Shown here piece after piece: positions 1-6,177 of a stretch of 7,818 nt of DNA (position 1 is its first letter; every line of letters begins with the position of its first letter). Origin of the DNA: an uncultured Acholeplasma sp. (lineage in GTDB: Bacteria > Bacillota_I > Bacilli_A > Acholeplasmatales > Acholeplasmataceae); assembly GCA_937934685.1 (NCBI GenBank), contig CALGYU010000007.1, positions 1 to 7,818 on the forward strand. The letters run 5' to 3'. The notes below the pieces were generated by a model that ran no database searches, was not told the DNA's origin, and worked only from the letters and a program-made list of their open reading frames with translations. Made by a program: the position numbers and the translations under genes.

Positions 1-1342
1 AACCGATTTTGAATCAGCATCTGTAAACGTTAAAGATTATGGAGCAAAAGGTGACGGCGTTCATGATGATACGATTGCAATTCAAACAGCAATCCTAACT
101 GTACCTAAAAATGGTAGAGTTTTAATTCCAGAAGGAACCTATTGGGTAAAACCGTTATTCCTAAGAAGTGACTTAACTATTGAATTAGTTAAAGGGGCAA
201 CTTTACTTGGAGAAACAGATCGACATAAATACCCAATTTTACCAGCTCAAATTAAAAAAGCAGATGACACATTACTTGAATTAGCAAGCTGGGAAGGAAC
301 ACCATCTGAAACATACGCAAGTATCATCACCGGAGTAGAAGTTTCAAACGTTAAAATCATTGGTGAAGGAATCATTGATGCAAACGCTCAGAATTCTGAC
401 TGGTGGGTAGATGCAAAAGTTAGAAGAATTGCTTGGAGACCAAAAGGAATTTTCTTATCAAATTGTTCTAACATCGGTATGCAAGGTGTGACTGTAACCA
501 ATACACCATCTTGGAATCTACACCCATATTTTAGTTCCTACATTGATTTTATTGATATGAAATTAATTAGCCCTAAAGATTCACCAAATACTGATGGATG
601 TGATCCTGAAAGTTGTGATCACGTTAATGTCATCGGTGTTAACTTCTCAGTAGGAGATGATTGCATCGCAATCAAATCTGGAAAATACGATATGGGTATG
701 AAATATCGCAAACCAACGTCTAATATGACAGTACGTAACTGTTATATGGCTTATGGACATGGTGCAGTTGTTTTAGGTAGCGAAATGAGTGGTGGGGTTA
801 AAGACCTAACAGTAACACAATGTTACTTCTATAAAACAGATAGAGGACTTAGAATTAAAACAAGAAGAGGTCGTGGAGAGTCCGCTATGATAGACGGAAT
901 CACATTTGAGAACATATACATGAAAGAAGTATTAACACCACTTGTGATGAATATGTATTACTATTGTGATCCGGATGGAAAGACAGAATACGTTTGGAGC
1001 AAAGAGCATTTACCATTAGATGAAAGAACACCTTATCTAGGAAAATTTGTATTTAAAGATATGAAGTGTGATGATGCACATGCTGCAGCTGGATTCTTTT
1101 ACGGACTACCAGAGCAACCAATTAAATCCATTACAATTGAAAATGTAGACATTAACTTTGCAGACGATGCTAAGCCGTTTATACCGGCTATGATGAGCTT
1201 TCAAGAGCCACAACTTAAAGCAGGGTTACAATTTAGACACGTAGATGAAGTGGTTTTAAAAAATGTCAATGTCAAAGGCGTTGACACAGAAAACCATGAG
1301 GCAATTCTTTTAGAAAGTGTCAAAAGTTTTAGTAATGAATAA
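1..1342 (+). CDS. GH28 polygalacturonase / pectin-oligomer hydrolase (5' end outside window)
   Basis: Glycoside hydrolase family 28 enzyme, which hydrolyses alpha-1,4-galacturonan of pectin in a right-handed beta-helix. The frame is open from base 2 to the TAA at 1340-1342 (446 visible residues), so the gene starts left of the window; the ATG at 479 is internal. The visible part begins close to the family's N-terminal motif (NVKDYGAKGDGVHDDT, residues 9-24). All four GH28 active-site signatures are present: N-T-D at 196-198, G-D-D with the catalytic Asp pair at 219-220, G-H-G with His at about 253, and R-I-K at 284-286. Many bacterial homologues carry extra N-terminal sequence before this point, so a signal peptide or accessory domain cannot be judged, and neither can location (secreted or cytoplasmic). 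Endo or exo mode cannot be decided from sequence. Its own terminator follows directly, so it seems transcribed separately from the KDG operon downstream, though functionally linked to it. Confidence 0.93.
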   Translation, partial: TDFESASVNVKDYGAKGDGVHDDTIAIQTAILTVPKNGRVLIPEGTYWVKPLFLRSDLTIELVKGATLLGETDRHKYPILPAQIKKADDTLLELASWEGTPSETYASIITGVEVSNVKIIGEGIIDANAQNSDWWVDAKVRRIAWRPKGIFLSNCSNIGMQGVTVTNTPSWNLHPYFSSYIDFIDMKLISPKDSPNTDGCDPESCDHVNVIGVNFSVGDDCIAIKSGKYDMGMKYRKPTSNMTVRNCYMAYGHGAVVLGSEMSGGVKDLTVTQCYFYKTDRGLRIKTRRGRGESAMIDGITFENIYMKEVLTPLVMNMYYYCDPDGKTEYVWSKEHLPLDERTPYLGKFVFKDMKCDDAHAAAGFFYGLPEQPIKSITIENVDINFADDAKPFIPAMMSFQEPQLKAGLQFRHVDEVVLKNVNVKGVDTENHEAILLESVKSFSNE

Positions 1343-1345
1343 GAA

Positions 1346-1373
1346 AAAACTTGTCCTATAAAGGACAGGTTTT
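1346..1373 (+). terminator. Intrinsic terminator after the polygalacturonase gene
   Basis: A 12-bp stem (1346-1357 pairing with 1362-1373, one T-G wobble at 1351/1368) closes a four-base ATAA loop. Its GTCC/GGAC core is GC-containing, and a T-rich tract (TTTTATTTT, from 1370) follows. It starts 3 bases after the stop codon of the GH28 gene. The outer A-T pairs make it partly symmetric, but there is no convergent gene on the other side. Confidence 0.9.
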
Positions 1374-1401
1374 TATTTTAAAAAAAAATAATATTTGAGC
1401 C

Positions 1402-1422
1402 CTTATAAATTGACTTTATAGG
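1402..1422. promoter_or_regulatory. Imperfect dyad over the -35 box (possible operator)
   Basis: Arms TATAAA (1404-1409) and TTTATA (1415-1420) are perfectly complementary around TTGAC. The outer C1402/G1422 also pair, with one T/G mismatch between (7 of 8). The dyad covers the -35 box, where a repressor such as the IclR protein encoded at 4656-5348 could act. It does not resemble the enterobacterial KdgR box (GAAACA-N-TGTTTC). AT-rich dyads of this size also arise by chance, so the call is tentative. Confidence 0.3.
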
Positions 1423-1438
1423 TTTAAAATACTATAAT
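1410..1438 (+). promoter_or_regulatory. Sigma-A type promoter of the KDG operon
   Basis: The -35 box TTGACT (1410-1415) and the perfect -10 box TATAAT (1433-1438) are separated by 17 bp. This places transcription start near 1445, about 40 bases before the aldolase start codon. It lies right after the terminator of the previous gene and before the first gene of the tightly packed operon. It is the only clear promoter in the window. Confidence 0.85.
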
Positions 1439-1442
1439 AGAC

Positions 1443-1462
1443 GTGTATGTAATAATAAACAC
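1443..1462. promoter_or_regulatory. Imperfect 20-bp dyad at the expected transcription start (possible operator)
   Basis: GTGT (1443-1446) and ACAC (1459-1462) form the ends of a 20-bp dyad centred at 1452.5, in which 7 of 10 position pairs are complementary. It starts 5 bases after the -10 box and covers the predicted start site, a usual place for a repressor operator. The interior is AT-rich and imperfect, so this is only a candidate. Confidence 0.22.
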
Positions 1463-1483
1463 TTATATAAAGGAGATATATTT

Positions 1484-2134
1484 ATGTTTAAACAAAATGT
1501 AATGAAACGCATCACAGATGTTGGTGTTGTAGCAGTTATTCGTGCAGAAAATGCAGAGCAAGCAATTAAAATTTCAGAAGCATGTATTCAAGGGGGAATC
1601 CCAGCAATTGAACTTACCTTTACTGTACCAGGTGCAGTAGATGTAATTAAAGAATTAGCAAAAACATTTAAGCCAGAAGAGCTTATTTTAGGAGCTGGAA
1701 CAGTATTAGATGCTGAAACAGCAAGAGCTGCTATCTTAGCAGGAGCAACTTATATTGTTTCACCAGGATTTGATTTAGAAACAGCAAAATTATGTAATAG
1801 ATATCAAATTCCATATATGCCAGGATGTTTAACAATCACAGAAATGCTAACAGCAATGGAAGCAGGATGTGACATCGTTAAATTATTCCCAGGTAGTGCA
1901 TTTGGTGCTAGCTATGTTAAAGCAGTTAAAGGACCACTTCCACAAGTTAACATTATGCCAACAGGCGGTGTAAGCTTAGATAACGTTCAAGAATGGATTA
2001 ACAACGGTGTTGTAGCAGTAGGTGTAGGGGGAGAATTAACTAGACCTGCAAATACTGGAGATTATGCTGGTGTCGTAGCTAACTCTAAAGCATTTGTTGA
2101 AGCAGTTCAAAAAGCAAGAGCTAATAAAAAATAA
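1484..2134 (+). CDS. kdgA: KDPG aldolase (2-dehydro-3-deoxy-phosphogluconate aldolase)
   Basis: Class I aldolase of the KDPG/KHG family (also called Eda). It cleaves 2-keto-3-deoxy-6-phosphogluconate to pyruvate and glyceraldehyde 3-phosphate in the cytoplasm, the last step of hexuronate breakdown. The 216-residue length is normal for the family. Visible signatures: Arg20 in VVAVIRAENAEQA; Glu43 in IELTFTVPGA, the general acid/base position; GAGTVLD at 70-76; SPGFD at 93-97; the Schiff-base Lys133 in DIVKLFPGSAFG (same number as in E. coli Eda); and the phosphate-binding region MPTGGV near the C-terminus. The start is fixed by AAGGAG at 1470-1475, 8 bases before the ATG. First gene of the operon, behind a near-consensus promoter; its TAA overlaps the next ATG by one base (TAATG). 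A KDPGal aldolase activity cannot be excluded from sequence, but the KDG kinase and KduI/KduD nearby favour KDPG. Confidence 0.95.
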   Translation: MFKQNVMKRITDVGVVAVIRAENAEQAIKISEACIQGGIPAIELTFTVPGAVDVIKELAKTFKPEELILGAGTVLDAETARAAILAGATYIVSPGFDLETAKLCNRYQIPYMPGCLTITEMLTAMEAGCDIVKLFPGSAFGASYVKAVKGPLPQVNIMPTGGVSLDNVQEWINNGVVAVGVGGELTRPANTGDYAGVVANSKAFVEAVQKARANKK

Positions 2135-3156
2135 TGAGTAAAAAAAATCGTATTATTACCTTCGGTGAGATTATGCTACGTTTAACTCCCCCTGAATATA
2201 ATACAATCGAAGGTGCTAGAAGTTTCCTTGCCAATTATGGCGGTGGAGAAGCAAACGTTGCAGTTTCACTTTCAAAATTCGGTCATAATGCGTATTTTTT
2301 ATCTAGACTCCCTAAAAACCAATTAGGTGATGGTGCGATCAAGCACTTAAGAGGATACGGTGTAAATACAGATTATGTTGACCGTGGAGGAACTAACATC
2401 GGTATATATTTCTTAGAACCAGGCTTTGGTGGTAGACCATCAAAAGTTTTATATAATAGAAAATATTCCGCTATAACTTCTGTTTATTCAGAAAAATTTG
2501 ATTATGATGAAATTTTTTCAAAAGCCAAATGGTTTCACTTCAGTGGTATTACATTAGCATTAGGTGAAAACGTTAGAAGTGTATTATTTGATGCACTTGA
2601 AGCAGCAAAAAAACACAATGTATATGTAAGTTTTGACTGTAACTTTAGATCAAAACTATGGGAAAATACTGAAGAAGCAGCACCATACTTCCAAAAAGTA
2701 GCACCTTATGTAGATTTGTTTTTCGCAAGCCCATTTGATGCAGAAAAACTATTTGGAATCAAACGTAATCAAGAACTTCCAGAAAGTGAACAAGAAGAAC
2801 AATTATTACAAGACTTATTAAAAACCTATAACGGTGATAAAGTCTTTGGTACTAAAAGAGAAATATTCTCAGCGACTGATAATGCATTATCAGCATACTG
2901 TTACCAAGCAAATAAAGCATACTATGCTGCGCCAATCCGATTTAATATCTATGATCGAATTGGTGGCGGAGATGCCTTTGCAGCAGGCGTTATTCACGGA
3001 CTATTAAAAACAAATATGAAAGATCTTTTCTATGCTTTAAATTTCGGATTATCAGCCTCTGTTTTAAAACACACCATTTGGGGTGATGCTTTAAACTTAG
3101 AGGAAGAAGATATTCTTAACTTTATGAATAGCAAAGATGGAAGGGTTATAAGATGA
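2134..3156 (+). CDS. PfkB-family sugar kinase, divergent KDG-kinase paralogue
   Basis: Ribokinase/PfkB-family kinase of 340 residues, by context a phosphotransferase acting on 2-keto-3-deoxygluconate or a related keto-deoxy sugar acid. It shows the substrate-side glycine motif GGGEANVAVSL (36-46), a Y-N-R at 107-109 and a D-C-N-F-R-S-K-L-W segment (168-176) as seen in KDG kinases, and the C-terminal anion-hole motif GGGDAFAAG with catalytic Asp280. Compared with the second kinase at 3637-4659, the usual N-x-x-E/D motif reads S-P-F-D (199-202), so the Asn is lost. A Glu/Gln-rich stretch follows near 217-230. No strong ribosome binding site precedes the ATG; translation probably depends on coupling through the one-base overlap with the aldolase stop. 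It ends in TGA, overlapping the next gene by 4 bases. The kinase family is clear; the exact substrate, and whether it is redundant, is not. Confidence 0.85.
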   Translation: MSKKNRIITFGEIMLRLTPPEYNTIEGARSFLANYGGGEANVAVSLSKFGHNAYFLSRLPKNQLGDGAIKHLRGYGVNTDYVDRGGTNIGIYFLEPGFGGRPSKVLYNRKYSAITSVYSEKFDYDEIFSKAKWFHFSGITLALGENVRSVLFDALEAAKKHNVYVSFDCNFRSKLWENTEEAAPYFQKVAPYVDLFFASPFDAEKLFGIKRNQELPESEQEEQLLQDLLKTYNGDKVFGTKREIFSATDNALSAYCYQANKAYYAAPIRFNIYDRIGGGDAFAAGVIHGLLKTNMKDLFYALNFGLSASVLKHTIWGDALNLEEEDILNFMNSKDGRVIR

Positions 3157-3614
3157 TTGTAGATAAATTAGTCAACCTAGAACAATATGTTCATCTTCAT
3201 CCAAACTTTAAAACGGCTTTAGAGTACATCAAAAACAATGATTTATCCCAATTAGAAGTTGGAAAATATGAAATTGATGGCAAAGAAGTTTATTTAATGA
3301 GAGAAGATTATGAACCAAGACCTTTAGAAAAATGTTATTTTGAAGGCCACCAAAACTATGCAGACATTCAAATCGTATTATCAGGATTTGAATACATGGG
3401 TTATCATAATATACAAAATGAAGGCATCACAATAACTGATGCTTACAATCCAGAAAAAGATGTTGAAAAATATCAAATTAAAAACTTCACTAAAGTATAT
3501 TTAAATGATCAAATGTTTGCAATCGTTTTACCACAAGATTTACATATGCCAAAACTGGCAACAGAAAAACAGTCATTTGTGAAAAAAGCAGTATTTAAAA
3601 TAAAATTAAAATAA
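3153..3614 (+). CDS. YhcH/YjgK/YiaL (TabA/NanQ, DUF386) family protein
   Basis: A 153-residue protein of the YhcH/YjgK/YiaL family, a cupin-like beta-sandwich fold; 150-155 residues is the usual length. The hallmark is E-G-H-Q-N-Y-A-D-I-Q at 64-73 (Glu64, His66, Asp71, Gln73), followed by P-Q-D-L-H-M-P at 127-133 (Asp129, His131) and the ending KKAVFKIKL. These acidic and His residues form the likely metal or sugar site. The family member NanQ (YhcH) of E. coli speeds anomer interconversion of sialic acid; others are linked to sugar-acid metabolism. Here it sits between two KDG-kinase-type genes and starts inside the preceding stop (ATGA, 4-base overlap). I infer a role in ring opening, anomerisation or tautomerisation of a uronate-derived sugar acid, perhaps the step KdgF performs elsewhere. 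No signal peptide, so cytoplasmic. Family confident, substrate unknown. Confidence 0.88.
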   Translation: MIVDKLVNLEQYVHLHPNFKTALEYIKNNDLSQLEVGKYEIDGKEVYLMREDYEPRPLEKCYFEGHQNYADIQIVLSGFEYMGYHNIQNEGITITDAYNPEKDVEKYQIKNFTKVYLNDQMFAIVLPQDLHMPKLATEKQSFVKKAVFKIKLK

Positions 3615-3636
3615 TAAAATTAGGAGGACATTATAA

Positions 3637-4659
3637 ATGGCAAAAGTAATTACACTTGGGGAGATCATGCTAAGATTATCAACTCCAGGAAATCAAAGAT
3701 TCGTACAAAGTGATTCATTTGACGTAGTATACGGTGGAGGAGAAGCAAACGTTGCAGTATCTTTAGCTAACTACGGACACGAAGCACATTTTGTAACAAA
3801 ATTACCAAAACACGAAATCGGACAAAGCGCAGTTAACGCTTTACGTAAATTCGGTGTACATACAGACTATGTTGCACGTGGTGGAGATAGAGTAGGAATT
3901 TACTACTTAGAAACAGGAGCATCAATGAGAGCTTCTAAAGTTATCTATGACCGTGCAGATAGCGCAATCGCTTTAGCAAAACCAGAAGACTTCGATTTTG
4001 ATGCAGTATTCGAAGGTGCAGACTGGTTCCACTGGTCAGGAATTACACCAGCTATTTCAAAACAAGCAGCAGCATTAACAAAAGCAGCATTAATTGCAGC
4101 TAAAAAACATAACGTAAAAGTATCAGTAGACTTAAACTACCGTGCTAAATTATGGACACCAGCTGAAGCACAAGAAGTAATGCGTGATTTAATGCAATAT
4201 GTTGACGTATGTATCGGAAACGAAGAAGACGCAGCATTAACTTTAGGATTTGTACCTAAAGGATTAGACGTAACTTCAGGAAAAGTTGAAATCGACGGAT
4301 ATAAAACAATCTTTAAAGAAATGGCAGAAACATTTGGTTTTGAAATGGTAGGAACATCATTACGTGAATCATTCTCAGCAACTCACAACGGATGGAGCAT
4401 CTTATTATATGATGGAAAAGAATTCCACCACTCAAAACGTTATGAAATCAATCCAATTGTTGACCGTGTAGGTGGAGGAGACTCATTCTCTGCAGGATTA
4501 ATCCACGGATTATTAACACGTAAACCAGCACAAGCAGTTGAGTTTGCAGCAGCAGCTAGTGCATTAAAACACACTATCCCAGGAGACTTTAACTTAATGT
4601 CAGAAGACGAAGTTGATAAATTAGCTGGAGGAGACGCATCAGGTAGAGTACAACGATGA
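3637..4659 (+). CDS. kdgK: 2-dehydro-3-deoxygluconokinase (KDG kinase)
   Basis: ATP-dependent kinase that converts 2-keto-3-deoxygluconate to KDPG, feeding the aldolase at the head of the operon. PfkB family, 340 residues, with the full set of motifs: TLGEIMLRLSTPG at the N-terminus, GGGEANVAVSL (33-43), Y104-D-R106 and S-V-D-L-N-Y-R-A-K-L-W (163-173) as expected for KDG kinases, G-N-E-E-D (194-198, the NxxE-type motif), and GGGDSFSAG with catalytic Asp282. AGGAGG at 3622-3627 lies 9 bases before the ATG, in the largest gap of the operon (22 bp). Codons are strongly skewed to GCA, GTA, GGA, ACA and TTA, more so than in its paralogue at 2134-3156, which suggests high expression or a different history. 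The TGA stop overlaps the regulator's ATG (ATGA). Confidence 0.93.
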   Translation: MAKVITLGEIMLRLSTPGNQRFVQSDSFDVVYGGGEANVAVSLANYGHEAHFVTKLPKHEIGQSAVNALRKFGVHTDYVARGGDRVGIYYLETGASMRASKVIYDRADSAIALAKPEDFDFDAVFEGADWFHWSGITPAISKQAAALTKAALIAAKKHNVKVSVDLNYRAKLWTPAEAQEVMRDLMQYVDVCIGNEEDAALTLGFVPKGLDVTSGKVEIDGYKTIFKEMAETFGFEMVGTSLRESFSATHNGWSILLYDGKEFHHSKRYEINPIVDRVGGGDSFSAGLIHGLLTRKPAQAVEFAAAASALKHTIPGDFNLMSEDEVDKLAGGDASGRVQR

Positions 4660-5348
4660 AAGAAAACCGCTCAGTTAAACGTCTGTTGGATATATTAGAA
4701 TTGGTATCTCAACATGAAGAAGGTTTAACTTTGGGGCAAATCTATCGTATATTGGGAATACCAAAGGCGACAGCCTACGATTTTCTTCAAACGTTGTATA
4801 AAGAAGATGCAGTTTACTATAAAGATCCAAGACTTAAAAATTATGTCATAGGTTCAAAAATGTTTGCGATTGGTTCGGTTTATACAAAAAACTCAAACCT
4901 GATTGAAGCAGCAGAATATGGACTAAAAAAATATTCCGATGAATATGGAAAAACATCATTTATTAGTAAGAAAACCAAGGATCAAATCGTACTGGTCTAT
5001 AAATATCAGCCAAGCAACAGCTTGATAGCAACACCTGAGGAACTGGGAACAGTTCTTCAAGAAGAAAACAATCCAATCACAAAAGTTTTCAAAATATTCA
5101 ATGAGAAAAAATATTCAGACCTAACACCTGAAGAAAAAGAAACATATGATAAGGGATATGTTCTAAGTGATGAAAATCAAGGACGCATATCCATCATTGC
5201 AGTTCCAATTAGAAACTTTGAGAATAAAGTTACAGGTGTCTTGTCAGTATCGGATTTATATACTGAACCTGAAGAACAAGAGACCATTGATTCTTTTGTT
5301 GAGTTAGGAAGAGTTGTATCAAGAAGATTAGGATATTTAGGTGATTAA
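4656..5348 (+). CDS. IclR-family transcriptional regulator, candidate KdgR
   Basis: DNA-binding regulator of the IclR family, 230 residues, slightly short against the usual 240-260. An N-terminal winged helix-turn-helix (about 5-65) contains RLLDILELVSQ, then LTLGQIYRILG and the recognition helix P-K-A-T-A-Y-D-F-L-Q-T-L (36-47), which fits the IclR pattern. The C-terminal effector domain (about 80-225) includes ISIIAVPIRNFENKVTGVLSVS, the usual late beta-strand region of IclR effector domains, but its central part is short and lacks a recognisable conserved-family stretch. IclR proteins of pectin loci (KdgR) commonly sense KDG or related keto-deoxy acids and repress the pathway genes; that role is inferred here from position only. 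The gene is translationally coupled to the KDG kinase (ATGA overlap), so it would be transcribed with its own targets, giving autoregulation if it binds the promoter at 1410-1438. Confidence 0.88.
   Translation: MKENRSVKRLLDILELVSQHEEGLTLGQIYRILGIPKATAYDFLQTLYKEDAVYYKDPRLKNYVIGSKMFAIGSVYTKNSNLIEAAEYGLKKYSDEYGKTSFISKKTKDQIVLVYKYQPSNSLIATPEELGTVLQEENNPITKVFKIFNEKKYSDLTPEEKETYDKGYVLSDENQGRISIIAVPIRNFENKVTGVLSVSDLYTEPEEQETIDSFVELGRVVSRRLGYLGD
5339..5344 (+). promoter_or_regulatory. Ribosome binding site that decides the TIM-barrel gene start
   Basis: AGGTGA sits 5 bases before the ATG at 5350, inside the last codons of the regulator gene. An alternative GTG start at 5341 falls within this motif and has no site of its own at a workable distance. 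The ATG is therefore preferred. Confidence 0.65.
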
Positions 5349-5349
5349 T

Positions 5350-6177
5350 ATGTTGAAAATAGGAATTAGGGCTCATGACATTGGTAAATACAGTGCAGAA
5401 GAATTAGCAAGAAAAGTTAATGAACATCAGTTTGATGGTGTACAATTAGTTTTTGGCAAAGCACTTAATGAGCCAGTTGATTTTGAAAACCTAAAAAACA
5501 TTAAAGACCATTTCGGTGTTAAACCAGAAATATTTATGTTAGGAGCGTACTTTAATCCAGTACATCCAGACAAAGAAATAGTTACTCAAGGTGTTAATAA
5601 CTTTAAAAAACACTTAAAAGTAGCAAACGAATTAAAAGCAAAATATGTTGGAAGCGAAACAGGTTCACTTATGGGTTCACCATGGGGATACATGCCTGAA
5701 AACCATACGCAAGAAAGCTTAGATGAAGTAATACGTATTTTTAAGGATTTAGCAAACACAGCTGAGGCATACAACAGTTATATAGCCGTTGAAGGTGCTT
5801 ATGCGCACGTAGCTCAAAACCCTAAACGTGTCAAAGAATTAGTAGATAAAATCAATAGTCCAAACTTAAAAGTCACCATTGATTTATACAACTTCTTAAA
5901 CATTGAAAACTATCATCAACGTATGGACATATTAGAAGAAAGCATCAAATTATTAAAAGAACACATTGTCATTTTTCATTTAAAAGATTTTATCATTGAA
6001 AATGACAAATTAAAACAAGTAGGATTAGGTCAGGGGTTAATGGACTATCCAACGATCATAAGTAGAATTAAGCAGGAATTGCCTAATGCCTTATTAATAT
6101 TTGAAGGTGTTGTAGGCGATGACATTAATACAAGTTATGAATTGATATCTTCATTAAAAAATAAGGAGGAATATTAA
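5350..6177 (+). CDS. Xylose-isomerase-like TIM-barrel protein (sugar phosphate isomerase/epimerase family)
   Basis: A 275-residue protein of the xylose isomerase-like TIM-barrel / AP-endonuclease family 2 fold, often annotated as sugar phosphate isomerase/epimerase (IolE-like). The N-terminus MLKIGIRAHDIG is a typical first beta-strand; the frame could extend 9 bases to a GTG at 5341, but the ribosome binding site supports ATG 5350. Candidate metal ligands are in family order: Glu148 (IAVEGAYAH), Asp178 (VTIDLYNFLN), His210 in H-L-K-D (210-213), and Glu252 (LLIFEGVV). This predicts a divalent-metal sugar isomerase or epimerase; AP endonuclease activity is unlikely given the context. It lies one base after the regulator stop and directly abuts kduI, whose ribosome binding site (6163-6169) is within this gene's last codons. 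The substrate is unknown; a uronate, keto-deoxy acid or tagaturonate/fructuronate-type compound is plausible by neighbourhood only. Confidence 0.85.
   Translation: MLKIGIRAHDIGKYSAEELARKVNEHQFDGVQLVFGKALNEPVDFENLKNIKDHFGVKPEIFMLGAYFNPVHPDKEIVTQGVNNFKKHLKVANELKAKYVGSETGSLMGSPWGYMPENHTQESLDEVIRIFKDLANTAEAYNSYIAVEGAYAHVAQNPKRVKELVDKINSPNLKVTIDLYNFLNIENYHQRMDILEESIKLLKEHIVIFHLKDFIIENDKLKQVGLGQGLMDYPTIISRIKQELPNALLIFEGVVGDDINTSYELISSLKNKEEY

Noticed and set aside
479..1342. A separate 287-residue gene starting at ATG 479
   Set aside because: The same frame is open back to base 2 and encodes the standard GH28 N-terminal sequence; no ribosome binding site precedes 479.
1402..1422. Classical enterobacterial KdgR box
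   Set aside because: No GAAACA/TGTTTC half-sites are found; only an AT-rich imperfect dyad is present.
3154..3156. TGA read as tryptophan (Mollicutes code 4)
   Set aside because: TGA ends both kinase genes precisely at overlaps with the next start codon, and all conserved Trp positions are TGG, so the standard bacterial code applies.
5586..5774. 62-codon open frame on the minus strand
   Set aside because: Antisense to the TIM-barrel gene, low-complexity composition, no start signals.
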